DNA of 64,000 nt from Xanthomonas hortorum pv. cynarae (GCF_002939985.1 NZ_MDFM01000011.1:1-64000), one strand, 5' to 3'; counted from the first letter of the stretch, positions 32,945 through 42,450 are shown. The notes: generated by a model not told the origin, from the letters alone. Made by a program: numbers and translations.

Positions 32945-33997
32945 ATGTTGCCCTCTCCCCCCCGGACACGCCGGCTGCTTAGCTGCGCGTTCTCAATTCT
33001 GCTGCTTGTCATCATGCCGCTTGCACATGCACAGAGCGGCAATCGCCTGAAGTATGCCGGCGTCAATCTCTCTGGCGCAGAAATCAACTCCTCGCAAAAA
33101 CCCGGCGTGCTCAACGTCGACTACCTGTATCCGGCTGCCAGCGATTACCGCTACTTCGCCGGCAAACACATGAACACCATTCGGCTACCCATCCTGTGGG
33201 AGCGCCTGCAACCCAAGGCTGGCGGTGAACTGGATGCGGCGCAATTGGCACTGATCCGCCAGGCGGTCGCCAATGCAAAGGCCGCCAAGGTCTATCTGAT
33301 TCTGGATGTGCACAACTACGCCAAGTACTACGGCAACAAGATCGGCAGCAGCCGCGTGCCGATCAGCACCTTTACCGATTTGTGGCGCCGTCTGGCGATC
33401 GCCTTCAAGAACGACAACGCGGTGATCTTCGGGCTGATGAATGAGCCTTACGACATCAATCCGCAATCCTGGGCCACCGCGGCACAAGCCTCGATCGACA
33501 CCATCCGCAAAACCGGCGCCAATAATCTGATTCTGGTTCCCGGTGCGCTGTGGAGCGGCGCGCACAGCTGGTATTCCACCGTTGCCGGGCAATCCAATGC
33601 CGTGGCACTGGCATCCATTCGCGACCCGCTCAATCGCTATGCCATCGAAGTGCATCAATACCTGGATACCGACTCCAGCGGTACCAGCGCCGGTTGCGTC
33701 AGCAGCACCGTCGGTGCCGAACGTCTGCGCAGTTTTACCCAGTGGCTGCGCCTGAATCACAAGCGTGGATTTCTGGGCGAATTCGGCACTGGCAACAACG
33801 CGACCTGCAACAGCGCACTCAACAACATGTTGGGGTACATGGAAACCAACAGCGATGTGTTGATCGGCTGGACCTGGTGGGCGGCCGGTGCATGGTGGAA
33901 CCGGACCTATCCATTCAACGTGCAGCCCGATGCGCAGGGACGCGACAAGCCACAGATGACGATCCTGAGCGCCCGCGCGCAGCGTATCGCCCGCTAA
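32945..33997 (+). CDS. Secreted GH5 endoglucanase, tandem copy 2
   Basis: 350 residues; the start is preceded by CAGGAG. Signal peptide LLSCAFSILLLVIMPLAHAQS, then KYAGVNLSGAEINSSQKPGV. Acid/base E167 is in FGLMNEPYD (Tyr replaces the Asn found in the other copies, and Asp replaces Gly). The nucleophile lies in GFLGEFGTGNN and WTWWAAGAWW follows. Cysteines at SAGCVSSTV and NNATCNSA probably form the disulfide conserved in all four copies. Substitutions beside the catalytic Glu may alter specificity. No binding module. Confidence 0.92.
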   Translation: MLPSPPRTRRLLSCAFSILLLVIMPLAHAQSGNRLKYAGVNLSGAEINSSQKPGVLNVDYLYPAASDYRYFAGKHMNTIRLPILWERLQPKAGGELDAAQLALIRQAVANAKAAKVYLILDVHNYAKYYGNKIGSSRVPISTFTDLWRRLAIAFKNDNAVIFGLMNEPYDINPQSWATAAQASIDTIRKTGANNLILVPGALWSGAHSWYSTVAGQSNAVALASIRDPLNRYAIEVHQYLDTDSSGTSAGCVSSTVGAERLRSFTQWLRLNHKRGFLGEFGTGNNATCNSALNNMLGYMETNSDVLIGWTWWAAGAWWNRTYPFNVQPDAQGRDKPQMTILSARAQRIAR

Positions 33998-34382
33998 CAG
34001 CGGCACCTCGCATCCGTCTGCAAACCACGCCTCGCACGCGCTGAGCATGCAGGCGTAACCGTGCACGGCGCCAATGAATCGGCGTCATGCAGTTGGCAGC
34101 AGACGCATCCATACGACGTTCTTTCGACAGCACACGGTCCGCGCTGACCGTGTGCCGAAGCGTGCGCGGCCGCTTTTTTCTGCCGCGCGTTACAGCGTGC
34201 TGGTGCGGAATGTGACCCCGGCGAATTGTGACTGGGAGTGAGCTCGCACATTTACTTAACGCTCAGTGTGCTGCGCGATCGGGAACAGCCAATGCATTAA
34301 GTCCTACCGATGCAGCGCACTTGGCGCAAATCGCACGCAACCGGCTGCGACGCATCGTCCCTGTCGTTCAAGGAGTTGCTTT
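33998..34382. other. Intergenic region with leader of GH5 copy 3
   Basis: A stem-loop GCACACGGT / ACCGTGTGC near 34130-34155 may mark the end of the upstream transcript. From about 34226 begins the leader shared with copy 4 (TGTGACTG, ACATTTACTT, ATGCATTAA, AAGGAGTTGCTTT). Confidence 0.5.
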
Positions 34383-35444
34383 ATGTCTTCTGTTTCCTGC
34401 TCGCTGCGCAGCGTTGTTCGCTGTGCACTGCTTCTCATCCTGCTTGGCGTCTTGCCGCATGTTCATGCGCAGACACGCGCACTCACCTACGCCGGAGTCA
34501 ATCTTTCCGGTGCCGAGTTTGCATCGTCGAAAAAGCCGGGAGTCCTCAACAAAGACTATATGTACGCACCTGCCAGCGATTACACCTATTTCGCCGGCGT
34601 TGGCATGAATACGATCCGCCTGCCCATTTTGTGGGAGCGTCTGCAACCCAGCGCGCGTGGCGAACTGGATCCGGCGCAATTGGCATTGGTGAAGCAGGCA
34701 GTGGCCCGCGCCAAGGCATCGGGCATGTATCTGGTACTGGATATCCATAACTATGCCAAATATTACGGTTATAAAATAGGCACTCCTGAAGTGCCGATTG
34801 CGACCTTCAGCGATTTGTGGCGCCGTCTTGCGCTGGTGTTCAAAAACGATAACGCGGTGATTTTCGGGCTGATGAACGAGCCCAATGGGGTATCGGCAGG
34901 TGGCTGGGCAGCCGCTGCACAGGCAGGCATCGACAGCATTCGGGCCACCGGTGCAAACAATTTGATTCTGGTCCCCGGCGTGTTATGGACCGGCGCGCAT
35001 AGTTGGTACTCGCCCACCAGCGATGGGTATTCCAACGCCACCGCGCTGACCTCCATCTACGACCCACTCAACCACTACGCGTTCGAAGTGCATCAGTACC
35101 TGGATGCCGATTCCAGCGGCACCAGCAATGTCTGCGTTAGTGCCACCGTCGGCGCCGATCGTCTTCGCAGTTTCACCGAGTGGTTGCGCCTCAATCAAAA
35201 ACGCGGTTTCCTGGGCGAATTCGGCACCGGCAACAACGCAGGTTGCAATGCAGCGCTGCAGGGCATGCTCGGGTACATGGAAACCAATGCAGATGTCTGG
35301 CTGGGCTGGACCTGGTGGGCTGCCGGTTCATGGTGGAACATCAGTTACGAATACAACGTGCATCCCAACAAGGATGGAACCGACAAGCCGCAGATGTCGA
35401 TCCTGTCGCCACAGGCGACCCATGCGACACGCTTCAGCCCTTGA
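34383..35444 (+). CDS. Secreted GH5 endoglucanase, tandem copy 3
   Basis: 353 residues; the ATG follows AAGGAGTTGCTTT. Signal peptide VVRCALLLILLGVLPHVHAQT, then TYAGVNLSGAEFASSKKPGVLNKDYMY. Acid/base Glu is in FGLMNEPNG, nucleophile Glu in GFLGEFGTG, and WTWWAAGSWW follows. It is closely similar to copy 4 along its whole length and also in the leader and terminator, marking a recent tandem duplication. Predicted periplasm-transit extracellular beta-1,4-glucanase. Confidence 0.92.
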   Translation: MSSVSCSLRSVVRCALLLILLGVLPHVHAQTRALTYAGVNLSGAEFASSKKPGVLNKDYMYAPASDYTYFAGVGMNTIRLPILWERLQPSARGELDPAQLALVKQAVARAKASGMYLVLDIHNYAKYYGYKIGTPEVPIATFSDLWRRLALVFKNDNAVIFGLMNEPNGVSAGGWAAAAQAGIDSIRATGANNLILVPGVLWTGAHSWYSPTSDGYSNATALTSIYDPLNHYAFEVHQYLDADSSGTSNVCVSATVGADRLRSFTEWLRLNQKRGFLGEFGTGNNAGCNAALQGMLGYMETNADVWLGWTWWAAGSWWNISYEYNVHPNKDGTDKPQMSILSPQATHATRFSP

Positions 35445-35467
35445 TGTGATCTCGCCATGATCCGATC

Positions 35468-35491
35468 GAGCCGCCGCAAGGCGGCTCTTTT
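35468..35491 (+). terminator. Rho-independent terminator after GH5 copy 3
   Basis: Stem GAGCCGCC / GGCGGCTC with GCAA tetraloop, followed by TTTT. The same hairpin follows copy 4. Confidence 0.8.
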
Positions 35492-36129
35492 GTGTGCGTC
35501 ATCGCAACGTGCGGTCACACAGCTTGGACTCACTATCCAAGTGCAACACCCTCATTGCAGTTGAAAAGCCGTCACCACCTGACTGACGCCGGGGACGGCG
35601 GTGTTTCAGTTGGTGCGTGATCCTCTAATGCTAGGGCGCTGGTTGCCCCAGCAGCTTGCTGCCAAGCTCGCGTGCATGCATCCGGATGGTCCTGCCCGGC
35701 GCATCAGCCACACAACCGTGGAAAGCGTATCGCTTAGTTAATAACGCCTGCGATAAACATAGACGACGACGGCAAACGCTTATGCGTTCGCTGCACGTGC
35801 TACTGCATTGTTACGTCAGTGATCCGACGCCGGACCGTTGACAGCGAGCGCGTCCATACGATGGCATTTCGACACAGCGATGCATCTGTCGCGGCTTGAA
35901 AAGCCTGCTTTTCCGCATATTCCATGCCCACGTTATAACGCGCTGATTCGAAAAGTGACCTGTGCGATATGTGACTGCGCTCCATTCGACACATTTACTT
36001 CGCAGTTAATGCAACCGGAAATTCGGTACGGCAGATGCATTAAAGACGACGGATGCGGCGTATTTCGCGCAGATCGCAAGCACAAAGGGTGCTGTGACGC
36101 ATCTTCCCCGTCGTCTAAGGAGTTGCTTT
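35492..36129. other. Intergenic region with leader of GH5 copy 4
   Basis: About 640 bp; the first 470 hold nothing recognisable. From about 35968 the sequence repeats the blocks of the copy 3 leader (ATGTGACTG, ACATTTACTT, ATGCATTAA, AAGGAGTTGCTTT). Confidence 0.5.
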
Positions 36130-37188
36130 ATGTCTGCCGTTTCTCACTCGCTTCGCAACCTTGTTCGTTGCGCCCTGCTGTTCCTTCTGATCGGCACGTT
36201 GCCGCTCGCCCACGCAAGAACGCGCGTACTGAAATACGCCGGCGTCAATCTCTCAGGCGCAGAATTCGCGTCTTCCAAAAAGCCGGGAGTCCTCAACAAG
36301 GACTATATGTATCCGGCAACCAGCGATTACACCTATTTCGCAGGTGTAGGCATGAATACCATTCGTCTTCCCATCCTGTGGGAGCGCCTGCAACCGAGTG
36401 CGCGCGGCGAATTGGATCCGGCGCAACTGGCATTGGTGCAACAGGCGGTGGCACGCGCCAAGGCATCGGGCATGTATCTGGTGTTGGACATCCACAACTA
36501 CGCCAAATACAACGGCTACAAGATCGGTAGCAGCGAGGTGCAAAACGCCACGTTCGCCGATTTATGGCGGCGTCTTGCGCTGGTGTTCCGCAACGACAAT
36601 GCCGTGATCTTCGGCCTGATGAACGAGCCCAATGGCGTGTCTGCCAGCGGATGGGCCGGTAGCGCCCAGGCGGCGATCGACGCCATCCGCGCCACCGGTG
36701 CGAACAATTTGATCCTGGTCCCAGGCGTTCTCTGGACCGGTGCGCACAGTTGGTCCTCGCTCACAAGCGATGGCTATTCCAATGCCACCGCGCTGGCGTC
36801 CATCTACGATCCCCTCAACAACTATGCGTTCGAGGTGCATCAGTATCTGGACGCAGATTCCAGCGGCACGACCAACGTGTGCGTCAATTCCAGCATCGGT
36901 GCCGATCGTCTGCGCAGCTTCACCGACTGGCTACGCGCCAATCACAAGCGCGGTTTCCTTGGCGAATTCGGCAGTGCCAGCAACAAGACCTGTAATAGTG
37001 CGCTGTACGGCATGCTCAAGTACATGAAAAGAAACGACGATGTCTGGTTGGGCTGGACGTGGTGGGCCGCAGGTGCCTGGTGGGGCTCCTACGCGTATAC
37101 CCTACAGCCGAACAAGGACGGCACCGACCGGCCGCAGATGTCGATCCTGTCTCCGTGGGCAGTGGGCGTAACAGGTGTCACACCTTGA
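36130..37188 (+). CDS. Secreted GH5 endoglucanase, tandem copy 4
   Basis: 352 residues; same AAGGAGTTGCTTT ribosome-binding context as copy 3. Signal peptide VRCALLFLLIGTLPLAHART, then KYAGVNLSGAEFASSKKPGV. Catalytic Glu residues are in FGLMNEPNG and GFLGEFGSASN (Ser-Ala replaces Thr-Gly after the nucleophile). The C-terminal part MKRNDDVWLGWTWWAAGAWWGSYAYTLQ is more divergent than the rest. No cellulose-binding module. Confidence 0.92.
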   Translation: MSAVSHSLRNLVRCALLFLLIGTLPLAHARTRVLKYAGVNLSGAEFASSKKPGVLNKDYMYPATSDYTYFAGVGMNTIRLPILWERLQPSARGELDPAQLALVQQAVARAKASGMYLVLDIHNYAKYNGYKIGSSEVQNATFADLWRRLALVFRNDNAVIFGLMNEPNGVSASGWAGSAQAAIDAIRATGANNLILVPGVLWTGAHSWSSLTSDGYSNATALASIYDPLNNYAFEVHQYLDADSSGTTNVCVNSSIGADRLRSFTDWLRANHKRGFLGEFGSASNKTCNSALYGMLKYMKRNDDVWLGWTWWAAGAWWGSYAYTLQPNKDGTDRPQMSILSPWAVGVTGVTP

Positions 37189-37197
37189 TGTAATCGG

Positions 37198-37226
37198 ATC
37201 GAGCCGCCGCAAGGCGGCTCGATTTT
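37198..37226 (+). terminator. Rho-independent terminator after GH5 copy 4
   Basis: Stem ATCGAGCCGCC / GGCGGCTCGAT with GCAA loop, followed by TTT; a longer version of the copy 3 terminator. Confidence 0.75.
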
Positions 37227-37481
37227 ATGCGTCCGTCCGGGCTGTGCATCGTTCTGGCGCCGGTGCGAATCGCAGCGCAACCATCCCGATCGCGTCATCG
37301 ACGACCTTGCCCTACCACTGCAGCCGCCTCCCGCGGAAGGTAAACATCACGTGCAAGGCGAATGAAGACCAGTGCGAGCATTTCAGCTGCCTGAACTCGT
37401 GCTACCGCGACGTCGGTTTTTTCACCCGATGGCGATGACAGCGCGTCCAGCATGGGCACACTTCACTGCAGGAGCAGTCTC

Positions 37482-37931
37482 ATGGCACATCGATTGATGA
37501 AGACCGCGCTGATCGGCGCACTCGCGCTGGCATCGCATGGCGCATTCGCGCAGGCCGCTGCCGATAAGCCGGCCAAGGCGCTGACGTCCGCCGAAATCAC
37601 CAGCATGCTCACCAGCAAGGGTTACACCAAGGTGCACGACGTCAAGTTCGAGCACGGAGTGTGGACCGCCGATGCGCGCAGCGGCGATGGCAAGGATGTG
37701 GATGTGCGTATCGACCCGGTGACCGGGCGCGTGTACGGCGACCAGACCACCTCCAAGTTGAGCGAGGCCGACATCCGCGCGGCGTTGTCAACCAACGGCT
37801 ATTCCAACGTGCACGATCTCAAGTTCAAGGACGGCCTGTGGAAGGCCGACGCCGAGCAACGTGGCGGACAGAAGGTCGACCTGCACATCGATCCGGAAGA
37901 TGGGCACGTGGTCAGCGCGGACAACGACTGA
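37482..37931 (+). CDS. Secreted tandem PepSY-like domain protein
   Basis: 149 residues from the ATG at 37482, which follows CAGGAG; MKTALIGALA five codons in is a possible alternative start. Signal peptide LIGALALASHGAFAQA. Two repeats follow, LTSAEITSMLTSKGYTKVHDVKFEHGVWTADA and LSEADIRAALSTNGYSNVHDLKFKDGLWKADA, each followed by VDxxIDPxxGxV. This is the PepSY/PepSY_2 pattern of small periplasmic proteins, sometimes protease-inhibitory. Its substrate or partner is unknown. It stands alone, 290 bp after the cellulase array. Confidence 0.8.
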   Translation: MAHRLMKTALIGALALASHGAFAQAAADKPAKALTSAEITSMLTSKGYTKVHDVKFEHGVWTADARSGDGKDVDVRIDPVTGRVYGDQTTSKLSEADIRAALSTNGYSNVHDLKFKDGLWKADAEQRGGQKVDLHIDPEDGHVVSADND

Positions 37932-38135
37932 TCCATCACTGACGCAATCGCGTGGTGGTGTTTGAGCACGTTTGCCGGGCATCACTGCAGCACTGAACAG
38001 GGCCTCCAACTGGAGGCCCCGTTTATTGACACCGCAGGCAGTGCGGCCTTGTTGTCACCCGCACTGCCGCAACTCGATCGATCGCAACACGACCCCACAC
38101 ATGCGTGCTTGAGGCCGTGCGCGCACTCGGTGTAC

Positions 38136-39941
38136 TCAACGCGCCGGCGCTACCTGCTTGCCATCGGCCTGTTTGCCATCAGCAGCAGAGGCAGGTGCCT
38201 GCGGATCCGCTACTGCACCCGCACCCGGCTTGCCGACCATCATGCGGTCGCGCGCGGCCTTGAATGGGTTGCCGGCATACCAGTTGGGCCAACGCTCGCC
38301 AGCGGCGACTTCCTTGCCCACGCCATACACGGCCTGCAAGTCTTCGAGGGTGCCATCGAGTTTCCAGGTGGCCGCATCGTATTCATCGCCAGGGGCATGG
38401 TAGCGATTGCGGCCGTAGTCTTCGGCTGCTGCACGTCCGGCAGCGGTGCCGCCCTCGCGCAGGTCCTCGCCGCCATCGGCGTACAGCGCCGGCACACCGG
38501 CCTTGGCGAAATTGAAATGATCCGAGCGGAAATACGAGCCGCTCTGCGGTGTGGCCTCAGCGTGCAGCGTGCGGCCCTGCATCGCGGTGATCGGCTTGAG
38601 AATGTCTTCCAGCTCCGAGCTGCCCATGCCCACCACGGTGACATCGCGCGCGCGCCCGGCCACCGACATCGCATCCAGGTTGATCACCGCAGCAATCTTG
38701 TCCAGCGGGAAACTCGGATTGGCCACGTAATACTTGGACCCGAGCAGGCCGGATTCTTCCAGCGTCACCGCCACAAACACCACCGAGCGCGCCGGCTTGG
38801 GATCCTGATGCGCGAAGGCATCGGCGATTTCCAGAATGCCGGCCACGCCGGTCGCGTTGTCCACCGCGCCGTTGTAGATGTTGTCGCCACTCTCGCCCGG
38901 ATGCTTGCCCAGGTGATCCCAATGCGCCATGTACAGCACCGCCTCATCGGCGTGGCTGCTGCCCGGCAGCACGCCGACCACATTGCGTGAGGTCTTTTCG
39001 GCGATGGTGCTCTTCAGGTCCACCGACCAGCTGGCCTTCAACGGCACCGGCTTGAAGCCGCGCTTGCTGGCGTCCTTGTAGGCCTGCGCCAGATCCAGCC
39101 CGGCGTTGGCGAACAGCTGCTTGGCGGTCTCGGCGCTGATCCAGCCCTGCACCGGCAGGCGCGGATCGGTGTCGTCCTTGGCCGGCAAGTCGTATTGCGG
39201 GCCGGCCCAGGAATTCTTCACCACATCCCAGCCGTAGCTGGCGCCGGGCGTGTCGTGCACGATCAGCGCGGCAGCGGCGCCCTTGCGCGCGGCTTCTTCG
39301 AACTTGTAGGTCCAGCGCCCGTAGTACGTCATGCGCTTGCCGTCGAACAGCTTGGCATCGCCGGTGTGGAAGCCGGGGTCGTTGACGAACATCACCACCG
39401 TCTTGCCCTTCCAGTCCTGGCCGGCGTAATCGTTCCACTGTTGCTCGGGCGCATCCACGCCGTAGCCGACGAACACCAGCTCGCTGTTGTCCAGCTTGAC
39501 CTCGGCCTGGCCGGTGCGCGTGCCCACCACGATGTCGGTGCCGAAGGCCAGTGCGCGGGTCTGATCGCCGCTGCGCAGACTGGGTGCGGTGGCTGCATCG
39601 GCGGTGGTTTCCACCATCGGCACGTCCTGGAACCAGCTATCGCCATTGCCCGGCTGCAGCCCGATGCGCTGCATCTGGTCGCGGATATAGGTGACGGTCT
39701 TCTCTTCGCCCGCGGTGCCCGGGCCGCGCCCTTCGAAATCGTCCGAGGCCAGTGTCTTGACCAACTCGGCGAAGTCGCCGGTCGTCATCTCCGGCGAGAA
39801 CGCGTGCCGGCTGACCGGTGCGCTGGGTGCGGTATCGGCCGGGGTCTGCGCGCTGGGCGCGGCAGGTGCGTCGGCGGGCTCACGTTTGCAGCCGGCCAGG
39901 GCCAGCGTCGCGGCCAGGCACAACAGGATCTTGCGGGGCAT
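38136..39941 (-). CDS. M28-family zinc metallopeptidase lipoprotein
   Basis: 601 residues with lipoprotein signal (LAATLALAGCKRE, lipobox LAGC). A protease-associated (PA)-type insert (around VGYGVDAPEQQWNDYAG to VHDTPGASYGWDVV) precedes the peptidase core. Zinc-site motifs are AHWDHLG, NGAVDNATGVAGILEIA, TLEESGLLGSKYY and YFRSDHFNFAKAGVPALYADGG. The family are aminopeptidases or carboxypeptidases acting here in the periplasm. A Ala/Lys-rich C-terminal tail (ADGKQADGKQVAPAR) follows the domain. Confidence 0.9.
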   Translation of the reverse strand: MPRKILLCLAATLALAGCKREPADAPAAPSAQTPADTAPSAPVSRHAFSPEMTTGDFAELVKTLASDDFEGRGPGTAGEEKTVTYIRDQMQRIGLQPGNGDSWFQDVPMVETTADAATAPSLRSGDQTRALAFGTDIVVGTRTGQAEVKLDNSELVFVGYGVDAPEQQWNDYAGQDWKGKTVVMFVNDPGFHTGDAKLFDGKRMTYYGRWTYKFEEAARKGAAAALIVHDTPGASYGWDVVKNSWAGPQYDLPAKDDTDPRLPVQGWISAETAKQLFANAGLDLAQAYKDASKRGFKPVPLKASWSVDLKSTIAEKTSRNVVGVLPGSSHADEAVLYMAHWDHLGKHPGESGDNIYNGAVDNATGVAGILEIADAFAHQDPKPARSVVFVAVTLEESGLLGSKYYVANPSFPLDKIAAVINLDAMSVAGRARDVTVVGMGSSELEDILKPITAMQGRTLHAEATPQSGSYFRSDHFNFAKAGVPALYADGGEDLREGGTAAGRAAAEDYGRNRYHAPGDEYDAATWKLDGTLEDLQAVYGVGKEVAAGERWPNWYAGNPFKAARDRMMVGKPGAGAVADPQAPASAADGKQADGKQVAPAR

Positions 39942-39999
39942 CGGGACTCCTCGTGCGGCGAAGGTCCCCCGATTCTAGGCGTTGACTGTGGTGAGCGCG

Positions 40000-40656
40000 T
40001 CAGTCCTTGGGCGCCACGTCGCTGTCGAAACTGCGCGCAGTGGCGCCGGTAACCGCGCCGATCCTGGCGGTGCGATGCACATACAGGTTGACCTCGCGCT
40101 CGAACTGCAGCTGCCCATCCACCACCGCATTGGGGCCGATCACCACCCGCGGCTTGCGCGACGGCTTGAACGAAAGACTGAAATTGGGCTTGGTGACCTC
40201 GATCCCGCCATGCACATGCGAGCCCACCCCCACGGTGATATCGCCATTGACGGTCTCGATGCCCTTGCCGAGCTCGGTTTCCACCAGACCGATGCTGCCG
40301 TTGACGGTTTCCACGCCGCCGCTGATCTGGCTGCCGCGCTCCACCAGAATGCTGCCGTTGACCGTCTCCAGCCCGCCGGACACCACCACTTTCTGGCCCA
40401 GCGTGATCGCGCCATTGACGGTGGAGACGCCACCGGTGCGCGCGCGCTCGCCGATCTGGATGCTGCCGTTGACGGTTTCCACGCTCTTGGTCTGCGCACC
40501 GGCACCGATTTCGATGGAGCCGTTGACGGTGTCCAGGGCGCCATAGGATTGGCCGGCCTCGGCGCTGATGCGACCATTGACCTTGCTGATGTCCTCGTTG
40601 GCCCAGGCGCTCGTGCAGACCAGGGACACCATCAGGAGAAGATGCTGGGACTTCAT
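40000..40656 (-). CDS. Secreted TVNGSI-repeat protein, predicted beta-solenoid
   Basis: 218 residues from the ATG at 40656; signal peptide HLLLMVSLVCTSAWA. The mature part is almost entirely a run of about seven repeats with period near 19-20 residues, each containing (E/S)TVNG(S/A/D)I and a glycine turn (for example GGVETVNGSIGLVE, GGLETVNGSILVE). Such spacing suggests a right-handed beta-helix or polymer-forming adhesin/bactofilin-like stack. The last 60 residues (KPNFSLSFKPSRKPRVVIGPNAVVDGQLQF) form a different strand-rich cap. I know no assigned function. It is divergent from envC with about 97 bp between. Confidence 0.75.
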   Translation of the reverse strand: MKSQHLLLMVSLVCTSAWANEDISKVNGRISAEAGQSYGALDTVNGSIEIGAGAQTKSVETVNGSIQIGERARTGGVSTVNGAITLGQKVVVSGGLETVNGSILVERGSQISGGVETVNGSIGLVETELGKGIETVNGDITVGVGSHVHGGIEVTKPNFSLSFKPSRKPRVVIGPNAVVDGQLQFEREVNLYVHRTARIGAVTGATARSFDSDVAPKD

Positions 40657-40753
40657 GCTGAACCTCGCGCGGCGGCGGCGATCTGGGGCGTGGCGGCGAT
40701 CACACCATGCTTGGCTACAATCGCGCACCTGCCTGAAGTCACTGGACCGTTCG

Positions 40754-42115
40754 TTGCCCCCTTCGCCCGCACCGCGCTCGCGCCTGCCGCTTGCCCCCGC
40801 CACCGGCCGCTCACGCGCGTGGCTGGCGGCGGCCATGCTGGCTTGCGCGCTGCTGGCTTGCACAGTGCTCGGCAGCGCCGGTGCAAGCGCGCAAAGCCAG
40901 CGCGAGGCCGAGCGCAAACTGCAGCAGCTGCGCGATGAATTGAAGACCATCACTGCCGACCGGCGCGAACTGGAAGGCAAGCGCGGCACCGCCGCCCAGC
41001 AGCTACGCCAGGCCGATGAAAAGGTGGCCAAGACCGCACGTGCATTGAGCGAAACCGAATCGGCGATGCGCGAGCAGGAGCAGCATCTGAGCAAACTGCA
41101 GCAGGATCGCGCGCAGTTGCAGCGCGGCCTGCAGACCCAGCGCGCGCAGCTGGCAGCGCTGTTGCGCGCCGCCGATCAGCTCGGCCGCAACGCGCCGTTG
41201 AAGGTGTTGTTGTCGCAAGACACGGTGGGCGATGCCACGCGCCGGCTGGCCGACCATCGCTACGTGCAGAACGCGCGCGCACAGCGCATCCAGGCGCTGA
41301 CCACGCAGCTGGAGGCCTTGGCGAAAGTGGAACAGGACATCGCCAGCCGGCGCCAGGCACTGGATAGCGCGCGTGCGCAGCAAAAAGCGCAGGCCTCTTC
41401 GCTGCAGAAGGATCGCTCGCAGCAGGCGGTCACCGTCGCCCAGCTGGACGACCGCTACAAACAGCGCGCCGAACGCGAAAAAGCCCTGGGCCAGGACGCC
41501 AAGTCGCTGGAACAGTTGCTCGCCAATCTGCGCGCGGCCGCCGCCAAGGCCGAAGCCGAACGGCGCGCGGCCGCCAAGCGCGCCGCAGCCGAAGCCGAAC
41601 GGCGCGCGGCCGCCAAGCGCGCCGCAGCCGAAGCCGCCGCGCAGGCAAAGCGCGCCAAAACCGATCGCACCGATCGTCCCGACCGGCCGGGCAAGACGCC
41701 GCCCAAGGTGATCGCCAGCGCGCCGGCCCCCAAGGTCGGTGGGCTGAGCTGGCCGGTGTCGGGCAACCTGCTGGCCCGCTTCAACGCCACCTTGCCGGAC
41801 GGCCACACCAGCAAGGGCGTGCTGATCGGCGCGCCCAAGGGCAGCACCGTCAGCGCCGTGGCCGATGGCACGGTGGTGTTCTCCGACTGGATGACCGGCT
41901 ACGGCATGATCCTGATCGTGGACCACGGCAATGGCTACATGAGCCTGTACGCGCACAACGACACGCTGTTGCGCGATGCCGGCGCCTCGATCAAGCGCGG
42001 CGAGGCGGTGGCCAAGGTCGGCAGCTCGGGCGGGCAGGGCGTGCCGGCGTTGTACTTCGAACTGCGTCGCAACGGGCAGCCGGTGGATCCGTCGAGCTGG
42101 TTGCAGCGGCGCTGA
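40754..42115 (+). CDS. envC: EnvC-like murein hydrolase activator
   Basis: About 453 residues if the TTG at 40754 is used (ATG at 40835 is the alternative); either start gives the export signal AMLACALLACTVLGSAGASAQ. A long coiled coil (QREAERKLQQLRDELKTI onwards, about 230 residues) precedes an Ala/Arg-rich linker with a perfect 39-bp duplication and a C-terminal LytM domain. The LytM domain lacks the zinc-binding HxxxD (it reads HTSKGVLIG), and AHND and ALYFELR replace the catalytic HxH, as in E. coli EnvC. It therefore activates amidases rather than cutting peptidoglycan, working in septum splitting. ctpA follows in the same direction. Confidence 0.88.
   Translation: MPPSPAPRSRLPLAPATGRSRAWLAAAMLACALLACTVLGSAGASAQSQREAERKLQQLRDELKTITADRRELEGKRGTAAQQLRQADEKVAKTARALSETESAMREQEQHLSKLQQDRAQLQRGLQTQRAQLAALLRAADQLGRNAPLKVLLSQDTVGDATRRLADHRYVQNARAQRIQALTTQLEALAKVEQDIASRRQALDSARAQQKAQASSLQKDRSQQAVTVAQLDDRYKQRAEREKALGQDAKSLEQLLANLRAAAAKAEAERRAAAKRAAAEAERRAAAKRAAAEAAAQAKRAKTDRTDRPDRPGKTPPKVIASAPAPKVGGLSWPVSGNLLARFNATLPDGHTSKGVLIGAPKGSTVSAVADGTVVFSDWMTGYGMILIVDHGNGYMSLYAHNDTLLRDAGASIKRGEAVAKVGSSGGQGVPALYFELRRNGQPVDPSSWLQRR
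41549..41626 (+). repeat. 39-bp perfect tandem duplication within envC
   Basis: Two exact 39-bp units, each encoding AEAERRAAAKRAA, with a partial third (GCCGAAGCCGCC). It is in frame and lengthens the helical linker before the LytM domain by 13 residues per unit; copy number may vary between strains. Confidence 0.9.
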
Positions 42116-42450
42116 GTGCAGGTGCGGTGAGCGGTGAGCCACGCGTTGCCGCGTCCCGGTGACCAGACGTGCATCGCGTTGAAGCGACCATTGAGGCGAC
42201 CACTCAGGGAACCGGGACAAGCTGCTTGCGCAGCCATCGGGCGGGCGCTCCCGGTGCGCTGTCGCCCATGCCCGGCAGCGCGTCTGGCCGCGTCATCGCC
42301 AGCACGATGCGCACCGCACAGCGACGCCACCGCGCATGCATCTGCGCAGTTGCAGCAGGCAACGGCAATTCAACGCGGATTTATCGCTGCTTCGCGCATA
42401 ATCCAGGCGGCGCCACGTTGTGGGGCGTCTTCTCTCTTCCGGAGTGCTTC

